Source: Gammaproteobacteria bacterium
GTDB lineage: Bacteria; Pseudomonadota; Gammaproteobacteria; Pseudomonadales; Azotimanducaceae
Assembly (NCBI GenBank): GCA_009841615.1
Contig: VXLL01000003.1
Location: 1-64,000 of the forward strand
DNA: 64,000 nucleotides
Direction: 5' to 3'
Shown one piece after another: positions 47,607 through 56,550 of this stretch; positions within the stretch are counted from its first letter, which is position 1, and every line of letters begins with the position of its first letter. The position numbers and the translations under genes were made by a program. The notes under the pieces were generated by a model that had not been told where the DNA came from, did not search any database, and worked only from the letters and a program-made list of their open reading frames with translations.

Positions 47607-47683
47607 GGCTACGTAGCTCAGTCGGTAAGAGCACAGCACTCATAATGCTGGGGTCGTTGGTTCAAGTCCAACCGTAGCTACCA
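47607..47683 (+). tRNA. tRNA-Met (CAT), elongator type
   Basis: A 77-base cloverleaf with encoded CCA. Anticodon stem CAGCA/TGCTG with loop CTCATAA (anticodon CAT), T arm GTTGG-TTCAAGT-CCAAC. The acceptor stem GGCTACG/CGTAGCT pairs fully except a G1-T72 wobble. Overall it matches elongator tRNA-Met of Escherichia more than tRNA-Ile2. Confidence 0.93.
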
Positions 47684-47764
47684 GTATCAAGTTTTCAATA
47701 ACACACTTTTGCAATAAATTTGCTGGTCGTTTCCCCCGACCGAGTTATTCCATCTGAAGGATCC

Positions 47765-48877
47765 ATGAGAAACGTCATATTTGGTATCATCCAGATCATC
47801 ACTATCGTCTTATTTTTAGGCACAGTTTACTATGTTTCTCGTGCGCCAACGGTCGAAGAGATTCAATCGGAAGAGTCGAATATCGGTCAAACCGATTTAT
47901 CGGTCCGAAGCGTGTTCGTTATCCGACCTAATGTAGAAACTCGACAACTTAGCCTCGAATCCACGGGTTCTGTTGTGGCGCGAAACATTGTGCCACTGAT
48001 ACCTCAAGTAGCGGGAACAGTCGCGTGGATTTCGCCTAACCTACGAACCGGCGGCACTTTTCAACAGAATGAAACTCTGCTTAGAATCGACTCTGCAGAC
48101 GCTGAACTACTCGTCGCACAAGCGGAAGCAAGTCTTCTTGTTGCTAAAGCAAATCTAGAATTGAGGGAAGCAGAGAGTCAAGCCGCGCGCGAAAATTGGA
48201 CGCTGTTACACGAAGGAGATGTACCAGACTTAGTTGCCAAACTCCCGCAGATAAACCAAGCAAAAGCGAATATCGCCGTTGCGAACGCACAATTGTCTGC
48301 AGCGAAACTGGATCTAGCCCGTACCGAGTTCTCGCTCCCCTTCGACGGCCGGGTGTTGTCTTCTCAGATTGGCGTCGGCCAATGGGTTAGTAAAGGCCAA
48401 GCATTTGGCACATCGTTTGACCTAAGTTCCCTAGAAGTTGAAGTACCGATATCCGGTACCGAATTAAATTTACTATCCCCGGTAACAGAGCGCGACGCGT
48501 TAGTGTTCGTCAATGGTTTAGAGATTCCTGCGACCGTGGATCGAATGTCCGCTTCAGCGGACCTGCGGAGTCGTGCATCATTGCTTTATCTGGCATTCCC
48601 CATGTTATCAACGCCGTTGGTACCCGGGAATTTTGTGTCGGTGAAGGTGTTCGGTCGAGAACAAAGTAACGTATACCGCATCCCAGAAGTTGCAGAACAA
48701 GCAAACTCGACACTGTGGATTGTTCGAGATGGATTGTTGGAACGCGTGACCCCACAAATTATTGAACGTAGCGATGAGGAACTAACAATCATTGCGTTTG
48801 ATTATGGCGATGGAATTGTTATCGGTTCGCTCGTCGGCGTATATCCAGGTCAGAAAGTCGCGATTGCATCGGAATAA
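47765..48877 (+). CDS. RND efflux adaptor (membrane fusion protein), system 2
   Basis: 370 residues from the ATG at 47765 (AAGGA just upstream). N-terminal membrane helix (RNVIFGIIQIITIVLFLGTVYYV), lipoyl halves (IVPLIPQVAGTVAWI.. and LPFDGRVLSSQIGVGQWV), alpha hairpin (~110-180), beta-barrel and C-terminal domain. It belongs to the same adaptor group as system 1. The pump gene follows after 2 bases. Confidence 0.88.
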   Translation: MRNVIFGIIQIITIVLFLGTVYYVSRAPTVEEIQSEESNIGQTDLSVRSVFVIRPNVETRQLSLESTGSVVARNIVPLIPQVAGTVAWISPNLRTGGTFQQNETLLRIDSADAELLVAQAEASLLVAKANLELREAESQAARENWTLLHEGDVPDLVAKLPQINQAKANIAVANAQLSAAKLDLARTEFSLPFDGRVLSSQIGVGQWVSKGQAFGTSFDLSSLEVEVPISGTELNLLSPVTERDALVFVNGLEIPATVDRMSASADLRSRASLLYLAFPMLSTPLVPGNFVSVKVFGREQSNVYRIPEVAEQANSTLWIVRDGLLERVTPQIIERSDEELTIIAFDYGDGIVIGSLVGVYPGQKVAIASE

Positions 48878-48879
48878 CC

Positions 48880-51800
48880 TTGGCCGAAGTTCCTAGCACA
48901 ACCGATAAACTAGGAGGATTGCCCCCTCAGCGTTTGTCTATCGTTGCTTTTTTTGCGAATAATCCGGTTGCTGCAAACCTCTTAATGCTTTTGCTGATCA
49001 TCGGTGGCGCGATGATCGCTCGTCAGTTAAACACCGAATTATTTCCCACTTTAGATCCTGGCATCATCAATGTTTCGGTTCCGTATCCAGGTGCGACTCC
49101 CGCCGAAGTTGCTGAGAGTATTACTCAACGGGTCGATGAAGCCGTTCGTAGCATCGACGGGGTAAAACGTGTCGTGAGTAGAGCATCCGAGGGGTATGGT
49201 CTTATTACGGTCGAATTAAAAGAATTTACTGACTCTCAAACCATTCGTGACGACGTACAAGCTGCAATCGATTTGTTAGCTGACTTCCCACCAGCGGATG
49301 CTGAAGAGCCGGAGGTCGTAATATTTGAACCGCTACAACCTGTGATGACCTTGCTCGCGACGACTCCAGGAGATGAAGCTTACTTAGATTTTGCGACGCA
49401 CGAACTTGAGGAAGCGCTACGTGACTTGCCTTCTGTTTCACACGTTGAAGTTGAGGGTATTAGAAACTATGAAATCTCGATCGAAGTGAGCGAAACTGCA
49501 CTTCGAACCTACGCACTCACCTTTGACGAGTTAGCACGAGCAATTCGCCAATCATCGTTGAATCTGTCATCGGGTGAAATTCGATCGGTTTCGGGTGATT
49601 TGCTTCTGCGTACCGATCAAAAGCGAAACAGTGGAAAGGAATTTGAGGATATCGTAATTCGTGCCCTCCCTGGTGGTGCTGTCGTGTCTCTCGGTGATAT
49701 CGCGACCATAACAGATGGCTATGTTGACGATGAGTTGGAGATTGAATCAAACGGACAACGTGCAGCTTTGATCCGAATTCAGAAGTCAGAAGATCAGAAC
49801 GTTCTCGACATATCTAACGAAGTATTGGAATTCTTAGAGACCTATGTCGTTCCAGCCGATGTGTCGGTGGAGATTTGGTCGAATGAGAGTGACTATTTGC
49901 GCGAACGACTTGGTTTGTTGCTACGAAACGGAGCACTCGGGTTTGCGCTCATGTTCACATTCTTGGTGCTCATGCTGGATTTAAGGCTTGCATTTTGGGT
50001 AGCCATGGGAATACCGATCTCATTTTTTGGAGCGTTTTTGTTCCTAGACTTTTTCAGTGTGACCTTGAACATGATCTCAATGTTCGCACTCATCATCGTG
50101 CTAGGAATAGTAGTAGACGACGCTATAGTGGTTGGCGAGAACATAGGGAGTGAACAACAGAAGGGTTTGCGGGGCGCGCACGCCGCGATTGCCGGCGTTA
50201 AGGGTGTCTTTTCTCCAGTGTTTGTTGGCGTATTAACCACAATGGCCGCGTTTGCACCGCTCATGTTTCTAACGGGGACTTTCGGTCAGATACTCAGTGT
50301 ATTACCAATAGTCGTTATCACCGTGTTGGCAATTTCATTGGTCGAAGTTTTCTTTATCTTGCCAGCGCACTTATCACATACACGTCGATGGAGCGCTCAT
50401 CCGCTCGACACCATCCAAGATTTCATATCAGGTAAGATTCAATGGTTCCGCGACAACATCGTTACTGCTGCAGTACGCCTGGTCGTCCGACACCGATACA
50501 TATCCATGGTGTGGGGCTTTGGATTTCTTGGAGTGGCAATGGCGTTGATCATGAACGGTGCCGTAAGAATAGAGTTCTTTCCTCAGATTGAAACCGACCA
50601 AGTTGAGATTCACGTAGATTTTCCTGTAGGTACGCCCTTTGATGTAACCGAAAACGCGATTCGCCGGATCGAAGACGCGGTCCATGAAGTCAACGATGCA
50701 GTGGGTGGTACTGCAATACGTGCTGTTACGATGACAGCGGGTGCACGAGTCACCGAAGGAGACGGACCCGGAGGTGCTGCGAGCATGAATTTCGCAAGAA
50801 ATATCGCGAGTATTAGCTTGCAACTCAATAACGAACCACTTCGCACCGTGAGCGGGGAAGAACTGACCCGCCGAATTCGTCGCACGGTGGGACCAATTCC
50901 CGGTGCAGAGTCGGTGAATTATGTGTCGGATCGGCTCGCGGAATCAGTGACACTGCAGTACGAACTGATTCATGAGGACGACGATAAACTCCGACTTGCT
51001 GTCGAAGAGATGAATGCTTCGCTCGCCGAATTTCCAATGATTACCGAAATTAGAGACTCACTCAGCGATGGTAAGCGTCAGTTTGACATCTCTTTGACCG
51101 AGGCTGGGATCGCCGCGGGACTGACACAAGCTGTGGTTGCTCGACAGCTGAGGCAGAGTTTCTTTGGTGAAGAGATTCAACGCATTCAACGTGGGCGCGA
51201 TGAAATTAAAGTGATGCTGCGATACCCCGCGGACGCTCGGCGAAGCACAAGCAATTTCTTTAACTCAAGAATTCGATTGTCGGACGGGACTGAATTACCT
51301 CTAACTACGGTTGCGCTGGTTACAGAGAGTCGAAGCTTTTCTGCAATCGATCGAATTGACGGCGTACGAGTTGCGACGATTTCGGCGGAGGTTGACAGGC
51401 AGTATATGTCTACAGGGGACGCCGCGAAGACGGTTGGAAGAGAGGTCTTACCCCAGCTGAAGAGTCGGTTTCCTAGGTTGGAGATAAACACCGCTGGATT
51501 CAGTCGCGATCAAACTGAAGACTTTGCATCATTACAAGCACTAGCGATAGTAGCTTTAATTGTGATTTACACAATGATTGCGGGATTGATGCGTAGCTAC
51601 GTGATGCCACTCGTAGTGTTAAGCGGGGTCCCATTCGGAGCAGCTGGTGCTGTTATCGGGCACTACCTCCTTGGTTTTGACGTATCGATGATTTCAATGT
51701 TTGGTATTGTGGCATTGAGTGGCGTAGTAGTCAATGACTCCCTTGTGTTAATCGACCGATATCGGCGTCTTAGGATCGAAGATTCTGAGCTTTCAGTTTT

Positions 51801-52068
51801 GGATGCGATCGTTGAAGCCGCGCGCCTTCGCTTCCGCGCCATTTTTCTAACTACGGTGACAACAGCATTAGGACTCACTCCGATGCTATTTGAAACCAGC
51901 ATTCAGGCGCGTTTTTTGGTTCCTATGGCGGTCTCACTTGCAACTGGGATAGTATTTGCGAGTTTCGTAATCCTGTTTTTAGTGCCAGCACTAGTAGTGA
52001 TTAAAAACGACCTAACCCAACTCGTAAAACGACTCATACCTAGGACACGCGAACTGGTCCAAGAATAA
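48880..52068 (+). CDS. RND efflux pump permease, system 2
   Basis: 1062 residues from a TTG at 48880. AcrB-type architecture with 12 helices; proton-relay pair in LGIVVDDAIVVGEN (near residue 413), VGVLTTMAAFAPLMF, and helix-10 motif LSGVVVNDSLVLIDRY. It is a paralogue of system 1, sharing motifs such as GEEIQRIQRGRDE/GIEAQRIQRGESE, but too diverged for a recent duplication. No outer-membrane factor gene in the window. Confidence 0.92.
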   Translation: MAEVPSTTDKLGGLPPQRLSIVAFFANNPVAANLLMLLLIIGGAMIARQLNTELFPTLDPGIINVSVPYPGATPAEVAESITQRVDEAVRSIDGVKRVVSRASEGYGLITVELKEFTDSQTIRDDVQAAIDLLADFPPADAEEPEVVIFEPLQPVMTLLATTPGDEAYLDFATHELEEALRDLPSVSHVEVEGIRNYEISIEVSETALRTYALTFDELARAIRQSSLNLSSGEIRSVSGDLLLRTDQKRNSGKEFEDIVIRALPGGAVVSLGDIATITDGYVDDELEIESNGQRAALIRIQKSEDQNVLDISNEVLEFLETYVVPADVSVEIWSNESDYLRERLGLLLRNGALGFALMFTFLVLMLDLRLAFWVAMGIPISFFGAFLFLDFFSVTLNMISMFALIIVLGIVVDDAIVVGENIGSEQQKGLRGAHAAIAGVKGVFSPVFVGVLTTMAAFAPLMFLTGTFGQILSVLPIVVITVLAISLVEVFFILPAHLSHTRRWSAHPLDTIQDFISGKIQWFRDNIVTAAVRLVVRHRYISMVWGFGFLGVAMALIMNGAVRIEFFPQIETDQVEIHVDFPVGTPFDVTENAIRRIEDAVHEVNDAVGGTAIRAVTMTAGARVTEGDGPGGAASMNFARNIASISLQLNNEPLRTVSGEELTRRIRRTVGPIPGAESVNYVSDRLAESVTLQYELIHEDDDKLRLAVEEMNASLAEFPMITEIRDSLSDGKRQFDISLTEAGIAAGLTQAVVARQLRQSFFGEEIQRIQRGRDEIKVMLRYPADARRSTSNFFNSRIRLSDGTELPLTTVALVTESRSFSAIDRIDGVRVATISAEVDRQYMSTGDAAKTVGREVLPQLKSRFPRLEINTAGFSRDQTEDFASLQALAIVALIVIYTMIAGLMRSYVMPLVVLSGVPFGAAGAVIGHYLLGFDVSMISMFGIVALSGVVVNDSLVLIDRYRRLRIEDSELSVLDAIVEAARLRFRAIFLTTVTTALGLTPMLFETSIQARFLVPMAVSLATGIVFASFVILFLVPALVVIKNDLTQLVKRLIPRTRELVQE

Positions 52069-52132
52069 ATCTAGCCTACTGCACTATTACAATGCAACGG
52101 GTCATAAATATGACTGAGTTGTTTAGGAGAAA

Positions 52133-52777
52133 ATGTTGATGGTACGACAGATTGTTTCCACATTCAAAAAAGGGTACGGTTGGTTCTTAGGAAGTCTAAG
52201 TCATGCTTCTGGCCTTCCACTCTTAGCATTGAGGATATACTTGTTTCCGATCATGCTACAATCTGGATGGAGAAAATTTGCGGCTTTTGAATATCACCTA
52301 GATTGGTTCGGTAAGTCATTAGAACTACCCTTTCCCTGGTTGATGGTCGTTCTTGTGGGCTTAGCAGAATTCGGTGGGGCTATATTGTTGTTGATGGGTT
52401 GGTTCACTCGATTAGTGACGATCCCGCTAATGATCACGATGTTGGTAGCGGCATTTCTCGTTCACGGAGACAATGGCTGGTTAACTTTGTAGGACAGTAC
52501 CTCCTGGCTTGCAAACGAACGGGTGTTGGAAGCTAAACCAAAGAAAGCGGAGATCATTCGAATAGTCAAAGAACACGGAGATTACAAACGATTAACTAGT
52601 TCCGGTAGGATCACGATATTGAACAATGGGATGCAGTTAGCGATTACCTATTTCGTAATGCTCTTAGTGTTGTTTTTCTTCGGTGGTGGTCGATATGTAA
52701 GTGTCGATTACTGGCTTTCAAAAGGACTCAATAGATGGAAAGTAACTCACGATGACAGAAAACAAAACCAAACCTAA
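52133..52777 (+). pseudogene. DoxX-family membrane protein interrupted by an in-frame TAG
   Basis: Codons before and after the TAG at 52490-52492 lie in one frame and together give one ~214-residue DoxX-family protein. The N-terminal part (LALRIYLFPIMLQSGWRKF, AEFGGAILLLMGWFTR) and the C-terminal part (RITILNNGMQLAITYFVMLLVLFFFGGG) carry membrane segments that belong together in full-length relatives. The stop falls at GWLTL-stop-DSTSW, inside a conserved loop. AGGAG before the start suits ATG 52139. RF1 is encoded in this window and other genes end in TAG, so a nonsense mutation or sequencing error is likelier than recoding. The end overlaps the next gene by 26 bases. Confidence 0.8.
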
Positions 52778-53195
52778 TGCTGCTAGCGTCGATGACTTTT
52801 TAGCAAGCATAACAGACGATCAGAAACGACAGGATACCTGTGAAATCATGGGTATGATGGAAGAAATTACCGGTTCGACTGGGAAAATGTGGGGTACAAG
52901 CATTATCGGTTATGGCGCGTATCGATACCACTATCGTAGTGGGCGACAAGGGGAATGGGCATTGGTTAGCGTGTCACCTCGCGCTCGAAATGTGACCGTG
53001 TATATCATGCCAGGCTTTTCAGACTTCGAACATCTCATGGCCAAGTTAGGTAAGTACAAGACCGGGCGTTCCTGTTTGTACTTGAACAAATTAGAAGATG
53101 TTGATCGAGAAGTACTCTATGAATTGATTAAGGAATCGGTCGACTACATGAAAACAAAATACGAGACGTTCGAACCGAGCGTAGGCGACGACTAG
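52752..53195 (+). CDS. DUF1801-family protein
   Basis: 147 residues of the YdhG/DUF1801 fold. N-terminal VDDFLASITDDQKRQDTCEIMGMMEEITG, then MWGTSIIGYGAYRYHYRSGRQGEWALVSVSPR and KLGKYKTGRSCLYLNKLEDVDREVLYELI, the signature ending. Function not established; relatives are small cytoplasmic proteins. It overlaps the end of the DoxX frame by 26 bases, suggesting translational coupling when that gene was intact. Confidence 0.85.
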   Translation: MTENKTKPNAASVDDFLASITDDQKRQDTCEIMGMMEEITGSTGKMWGTSIIGYGAYRYHYRSGRQGEWALVSVSPRARNVTVYIMPGFSDFEHLMAKLGKYKTGRSCLYLNKLEDVDREVLYELIKESVDYMKTKYETFEPSVGDD

Positions 53196-53213
53196 TGTTT
53201 GTCGTACGTATGA

Positions 53214-54302
53214 CTAGACATTGAAGCGAATGTAAATAACGTCCCCATCGGCGACTACGTAGTCTTTACCTTCTAGACGCATTTTGCCCGCGGACTTTGC
53301 GCCTTGTTCACCATTTGAACTAATGAAGTCAGAATAGGCAATGACTTCAGCACGTATGAATCCACGTTCAAAGTCCGTATGAACTCTTCCTGCGGCTTTA
53401 ATCGCTGTTGTGCCTATGGGTATCGTCCAGGCACGTACTTCGTTGTCGTTTGTAGTAAAGAAGTGGTGGAGGTGCAGCAACGAATATCCCGTTCGCACGA
53501 CCTTGTCTAGTCCTGATTCCGATATCTCAAGTTCTTTCAAATACTCCACGCGTTCAATCGGTGATAGGGCTTGTAATTCTTCCTCGAGGACACTACAGAT
53601 CACCACCCACGTTGCATTTTCTTGAACTGCACGTTTACGCACTTCGCTGACAAAATCATTGTTTGGTTCTTGTTCCGCCACGTTAGCCACGTACAAAATT
53701 GGCTTGGATGTAAGCAGGGGAATTGACTGCAGTGTCTCTCGCTGCGCGGGTTCAAGTTGCATGGAGCGCACTACCGTTCCCTCGTTCAATCGCTGACTTA
53801 GCCAACGTAGAAATTCGACACTGTTCCGTGCTTCTTTGTCCCCAGCCTTTGCTAGTTTTGCGACCTTCTGCTGCGTTTGGTCGATGGTTTCAAGGTCTGC
53901 AAGTACGAGTTCAGTATTGATGATGTCGATATCCCTTTTTGGATTCACAGACCCAGACACATGAGCGATGTTTTCATCCTCGAAGCAACGTACTACATGG
54001 GCGATGGCATCCACTTCCCGAATGTGAGCTAAAAATCTATTTCCTAGTCCTTCACCATGAGCTGCGCCTTGGATCAATCCCGCGATGTCTACAAACGTCA
54101 TCGACGTTGGAGTAGTGCGTTGCGGTTTTACGATCGCACTCAGTTGATCTAGTCGAGGATCGGGGACAGGCACGACGCCAACATTCGCATCGATCGTACA
54201 AAACGGAAAGGGTTGTGCGGACGCTCCCGCGTTCGTGAGCGCATTGAACAGGGTGGACTTACCAACATTTGGTAGCCCGACAATTCCGCAAGCGAAGCCC
54301 AT
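53214..54302 (-). CDS. ychF: Ribosome-binding ATPase YchF (OLA1/Obg family)
   Basis: 362 residues. G-domain with IVGLPNVGKSTLFNALT (9-17 is the P-loop), GLIQGAAHGEGLGNRFL and the altered G4 that favours ATP (VANVAE instead of NKxD), a coiled coil, and the C-terminal TGS domain (RAWTIPIGTTAIKAAGRVHTDFERGFIRAEV). Downstream of pth as in most proteobacteria. Confidence 0.96.
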   Translation of the reverse strand: MGFACGIVGLPNVGKSTLFNALTNAGASAQPFPFCTIDANVGVVPVPDPRLDQLSAIVKPQRTTPTSMTFVDIAGLIQGAAHGEGLGNRFLAHIREVDAIAHVVRCFEDENIAHVSGSVNPKRDIDIINTELVLADLETIDQTQQKVAKLAKAGDKEARNSVEFLRWLSQRLNEGTVVRSMQLEPAQRETLQSIPLLTSKPILYVANVAEQEPNNDFVSEVRKRAVQENATWVVICSVLEEELQALSPIERVEYLKELEISESGLDKVVRTGYSLLHLHHFFTTNDNEVRAWTIPIGTTAIKAAGRVHTDFERGFIRAEVIAYSDFISSNGEQGAKSAGKMRLEGKDYVVADGDVIYIRFNV

Positions 54303-54335
54303 CAGTTGATTTCAGTCACCCAAGAGGGACGAGTG

Positions 54336-54992
54336 CTATGCGTTTTTTGAGTGGAACAGTCCCATCGCGCGTTGCATTTCCCCTTCCAGCAGAGCTTCAA
54401 AAGCGTCGGCTTGAATGGCCGCAGAGGATGTGGCAAGTTCTCGTTCATCTAGCGGCATTTCGAGTTTGGTCAAGTATGCTGACAGCGAGTCTGGGTCGCC
54501 CGGATGTCCCACGCCAATTCGGAGTCGCACAAAGTCTTTATTACCTCCGAGCGCATGCACAATACTCTCCAGTCCTCGATGCCCGTTTAGACCACCACCA
54601 ACCTTCAACTTCGATACGCCTGTTGGAAAAGCCACCTCATCATGTACGACTAGCATCTTCGTAGGTGAAATCTTGAAGTAGCGAATCAGTGTCGAAATGC
54701 TCTGACCCGATAGGTTCATGAAGGTGGCGGGGATCAGTAGGCGAACTTCGCGATCCAAAATTGTCCCTCGACCAATTTCGCCATGGAATCGCGATTCTGG
54801 CTTTAATGAAATTGCATGTTCGTCTGCTAGTTCTCGGACCCAGCGCTCGCCGGCGTTGTGACGCGTCTTGGCGTATTTAGATCCTGGATTACCCAGTCCC
54901 ACTATGAGCTGGAGTGAAGATGACGATTGTGCTGTTTGTTGTTCTTTGGAGGAAAGACGCCACTCTCTTAGCTTGTCAAAAATCGACAACAC
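54336..54992 (-). CDS. pth: Peptidyl-tRNA hydrolase
   Basis: 218 residues. It releases tRNA from aborted peptidyl-tRNA. IVGLGNPGSKYAKTRHNAGERWV with catalytic His45 (Escherichia His20), MNLSGQS, VVHDEVAFP and GGLNGHRGLESI are all present. A ~27-residue hydrophilic N-terminal extension precedes the usual start; no alternative ATG, GTG or TTG near IVGLGN was found, so it may be translated. Lies between rplY and ychF. Confidence 0.95.
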   Translation of the reverse strand: MLSIFDKLREWRLSSKEQQTAQSSSSLQLIVGLGNPGSKYAKTRHNAGERWVRELADEHAISLKPESRFHGEIGRGTILDREVRLLIPATFMNLSGQSISTLIRYFKISPTKMLVVHDEVAFPTGVSKLKVGGGLNGHRGLESIVHALGGNKDFVRLRIGVGHPGDPDSLSAYLTKLEMPLDERELATSSAAIQADAFEALLEGEMQRAMGLFHSKNA

Positions 54993-55001
54993 CTAACCAA
55001 C

Positions 55002-55673
55002 TCATGATTCGTCTTCGTCAGGAGTGGGTTCTTCCTCCTCAACGATGTCTTCCTCTTGTTCTTCTTCTTCTTCTTCTTCAACTGCACCACCCCTTGGCAG
55101 GTGAACTGAAACAACGAGGACATCATGCATGTCACCGTGCGTAAGTGAGACAATCGACACGCCCTCGGGTAATTCCAAGTCGGTCAAGTGGATGGTTGTA
55201 CCCAACTCTACATTCTCAAGGTCAATCGGGATAAACTCGGGTAGATTCTTTGGCAAACAACTGACTTCGATTTCGGTTAGATTCTTAGAAATTACCCCAC
55301 TCTGTAGTCGTACACCGTGGCATTTGTCTTCGTTTAAATAGTGGATTGGTACAGAAATGTTGATAGCGCGGTCTTCACGTATACGAAGAAAGTCAATATG
55401 CAATACCTTGTCGGACGCTGGATTTCGTTGCAATTCTCGCAACACAACTCGCTCTTTCTTTCTTCCTATAACAAGCTCTAGCACTTGGGAGTAGAAGGCT
55501 TCGGCTTGTATAGCTTTTGCTACATGTCGATAGTCGATAGAGAAATATATTGTTGGCTGGTCTCCACCATACACGACACCGGGCACTTTGTCGTCTTGTC
55601 GTCGTAATCGACGAGCATGCCCTTTACCTAGCCCTGTTCTTTTTTCAACACTAAAGCTGAGCGCTTCTGACAT
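55002..55673 (-). CDS. rplY: 50S ribosomal protein L25/CTC (long form)
   Basis: 223 residues. The N-terminal L25 domain (~1-95) binds 5S rRNA (KGHARRLRRQDDKVPGVVYGG, LHIDFLRI). The C-terminal CTC domain is of the stress-type long form (GVISKNLTEIEVSCLPKNLPEFI). It ends in a very acidic tail encoded by a GAA-rich run at ~55020-55085. Precedes pth by 9 bases. In pseudomonads prs precedes it; here the tRNA-Gln does. Confidence 0.94.
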   Translation of the reverse strand: MSEALSFSVEKRTGLGKGHARRLRRQDDKVPGVVYGGDQPTIYFSIDYRHVAKAIQAEAFYSQVLELVIGRKKERVVLRELQRNPASDKVLHIDFLRIREDRAINISVPIHYLNEDKCHGVRLQSGVISKNLTEIEVSCLPKNLPEFIPIDLENVELGTTIHLTDLELPEGVSIVSLTHGDMHDVLVVSVHLPRGGAVEEEEEEEQEEDIVEEEEPTPDEDES

Positions 55674-55707
55674 GTTTTTTCTCTCTAAGAAATCGGAATA
55701 TTAAAAA

Positions 55708-55782
55708 TGGCTGGGGTGGCAGGATTCGAACCTGCGAATGACGGGTTCAAAGCCCGTTGCCTTACCGCTTGGCCACACCCCA
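55708..55782 (-). tRNA. tRNA-Gln (TTG)
   Basis: A 75-base cloverleaf with encoded CCA on the minus strand. Acceptor TGGGGTG, anticodon stem ACGGG/CCCGT with loop CTTTGAA (anticodon TTG), T arm GCAGG-TTCGAAT-CCTGC. In Pseudomonas the same tRNA lies between ispE and prs in this locus. Confidence 0.95.
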
Positions 55783-55887
55783 AGAAAGCAAGGAATTTTA
55801 ACTAGGCAGTATACGCAGTCAATTGAATTAAGCATCGTCTTCGCACCCTGGAGTTTGCATCGGGATTGAAAAATTGCACCAAAAGTA

Positions 55888-56451
55888 CTATTCGTTCTCG
55901 AACTTGGTGAAAAAGATTTTGATATTCGTGTCGTCTTTGTTCATTTCGAGTTTTTTCAAAGTGGTAGATTCTGGGTCTTTTTCTTTGTAAGAAAACTTGA
56001 ACGTCCAACGATCACTAGAAAATTGTTCTAGTCTACCGTATGAGTCGTACTCTCGCTGCTCCCCCTCGTCAATGAGCTGACACGTCAAAGAAAGACATTT
56101 CCACAGTTCTTTGAAGGGCAAAGAGATCCCTAAGTGATGCTCAATCCATTCGTCTAAATCCACTTCTTCTTCTCTGTCTCCGTTGGAATATTCGACCGTC
56201 GCTTGATTCTCGTTTCCTTGCAAACGTACTCCGCTGAGCGCAAGTCGATCACGCAGAGTCAGTTGGAATGCAGAACCTGCTTCCAGCCAACGAAAAATTG
56301 TTACGAAGGATTGATCTGGTTGTTTGAATGCGATTCTTCCTTGATACGTCCGCGTTGCTTCATCTTGCGGTAGTAGTTCAGATTCTGGAAAAAACTGGCA
56401 GGAAGTGACCAAGAAAACACCAGCTCCAACTATCAAGGACTTAAGAACCAA
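55888..56451 (-). CDS. lolB: Outer-membrane lipoprotein receptor LolB
   Basis: 187 residues from an inferred TTG at 56451, which gives a compact lipoprotein signal (VLKSLIVGAGVFLVTSC, Cys18). The frame is open up to 56580, but that would overlap the hemA start. LolB takes lipoproteins from LolA and inserts them in the outer membrane. Recognised by YQGRIAFKQPDQSFVTIFRW, LTLRDRLALSGVRLQG and the KDDTNIKIFF ending, and by its place divergent from hemA. Sequence is diverged, as usual for LolB. Confidence 0.8.
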   Translation of the reverse strand: MVLKSLIVGAGVFLVTSCQFFPESELLPQDEATRTYQGRIAFKQPDQSFVTIFRWLEAGSAFQLTLRDRLALSGVRLQGNENQATVEYSNGDREEEVDLDEWIEHHLGISLPFKELWKCLSLTCQLIDEGEQREYDSYGRLEQFSSDRWTFKFSYKEKDPESTTLKKLEMNKDDTNIKIFFTKFENE

Positions 56452-56550
56452 CCCACTAGGTCCCTGTAGATTTCCCGAATTCGATACACTCCAGTGTTCG
56501 TATAATTTTTTAACGATTTTCCATATTGAAATGTACATATATATACTATA

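Noticed and set aside
52490-52492. TAG as a recoded sense codon (pyrrolysine or alternative code)
   Set aside because: RF1 is encoded in the window, other genes such as the first tandem paralogue end in TAG, and only one gene is affected.
55020-55085. GAA/TTC microsatellite-like run
   Set aside because: It encodes the acidic tail of L25/CTC, a common feature of long-form L25, so no phase-variation role is proposed.
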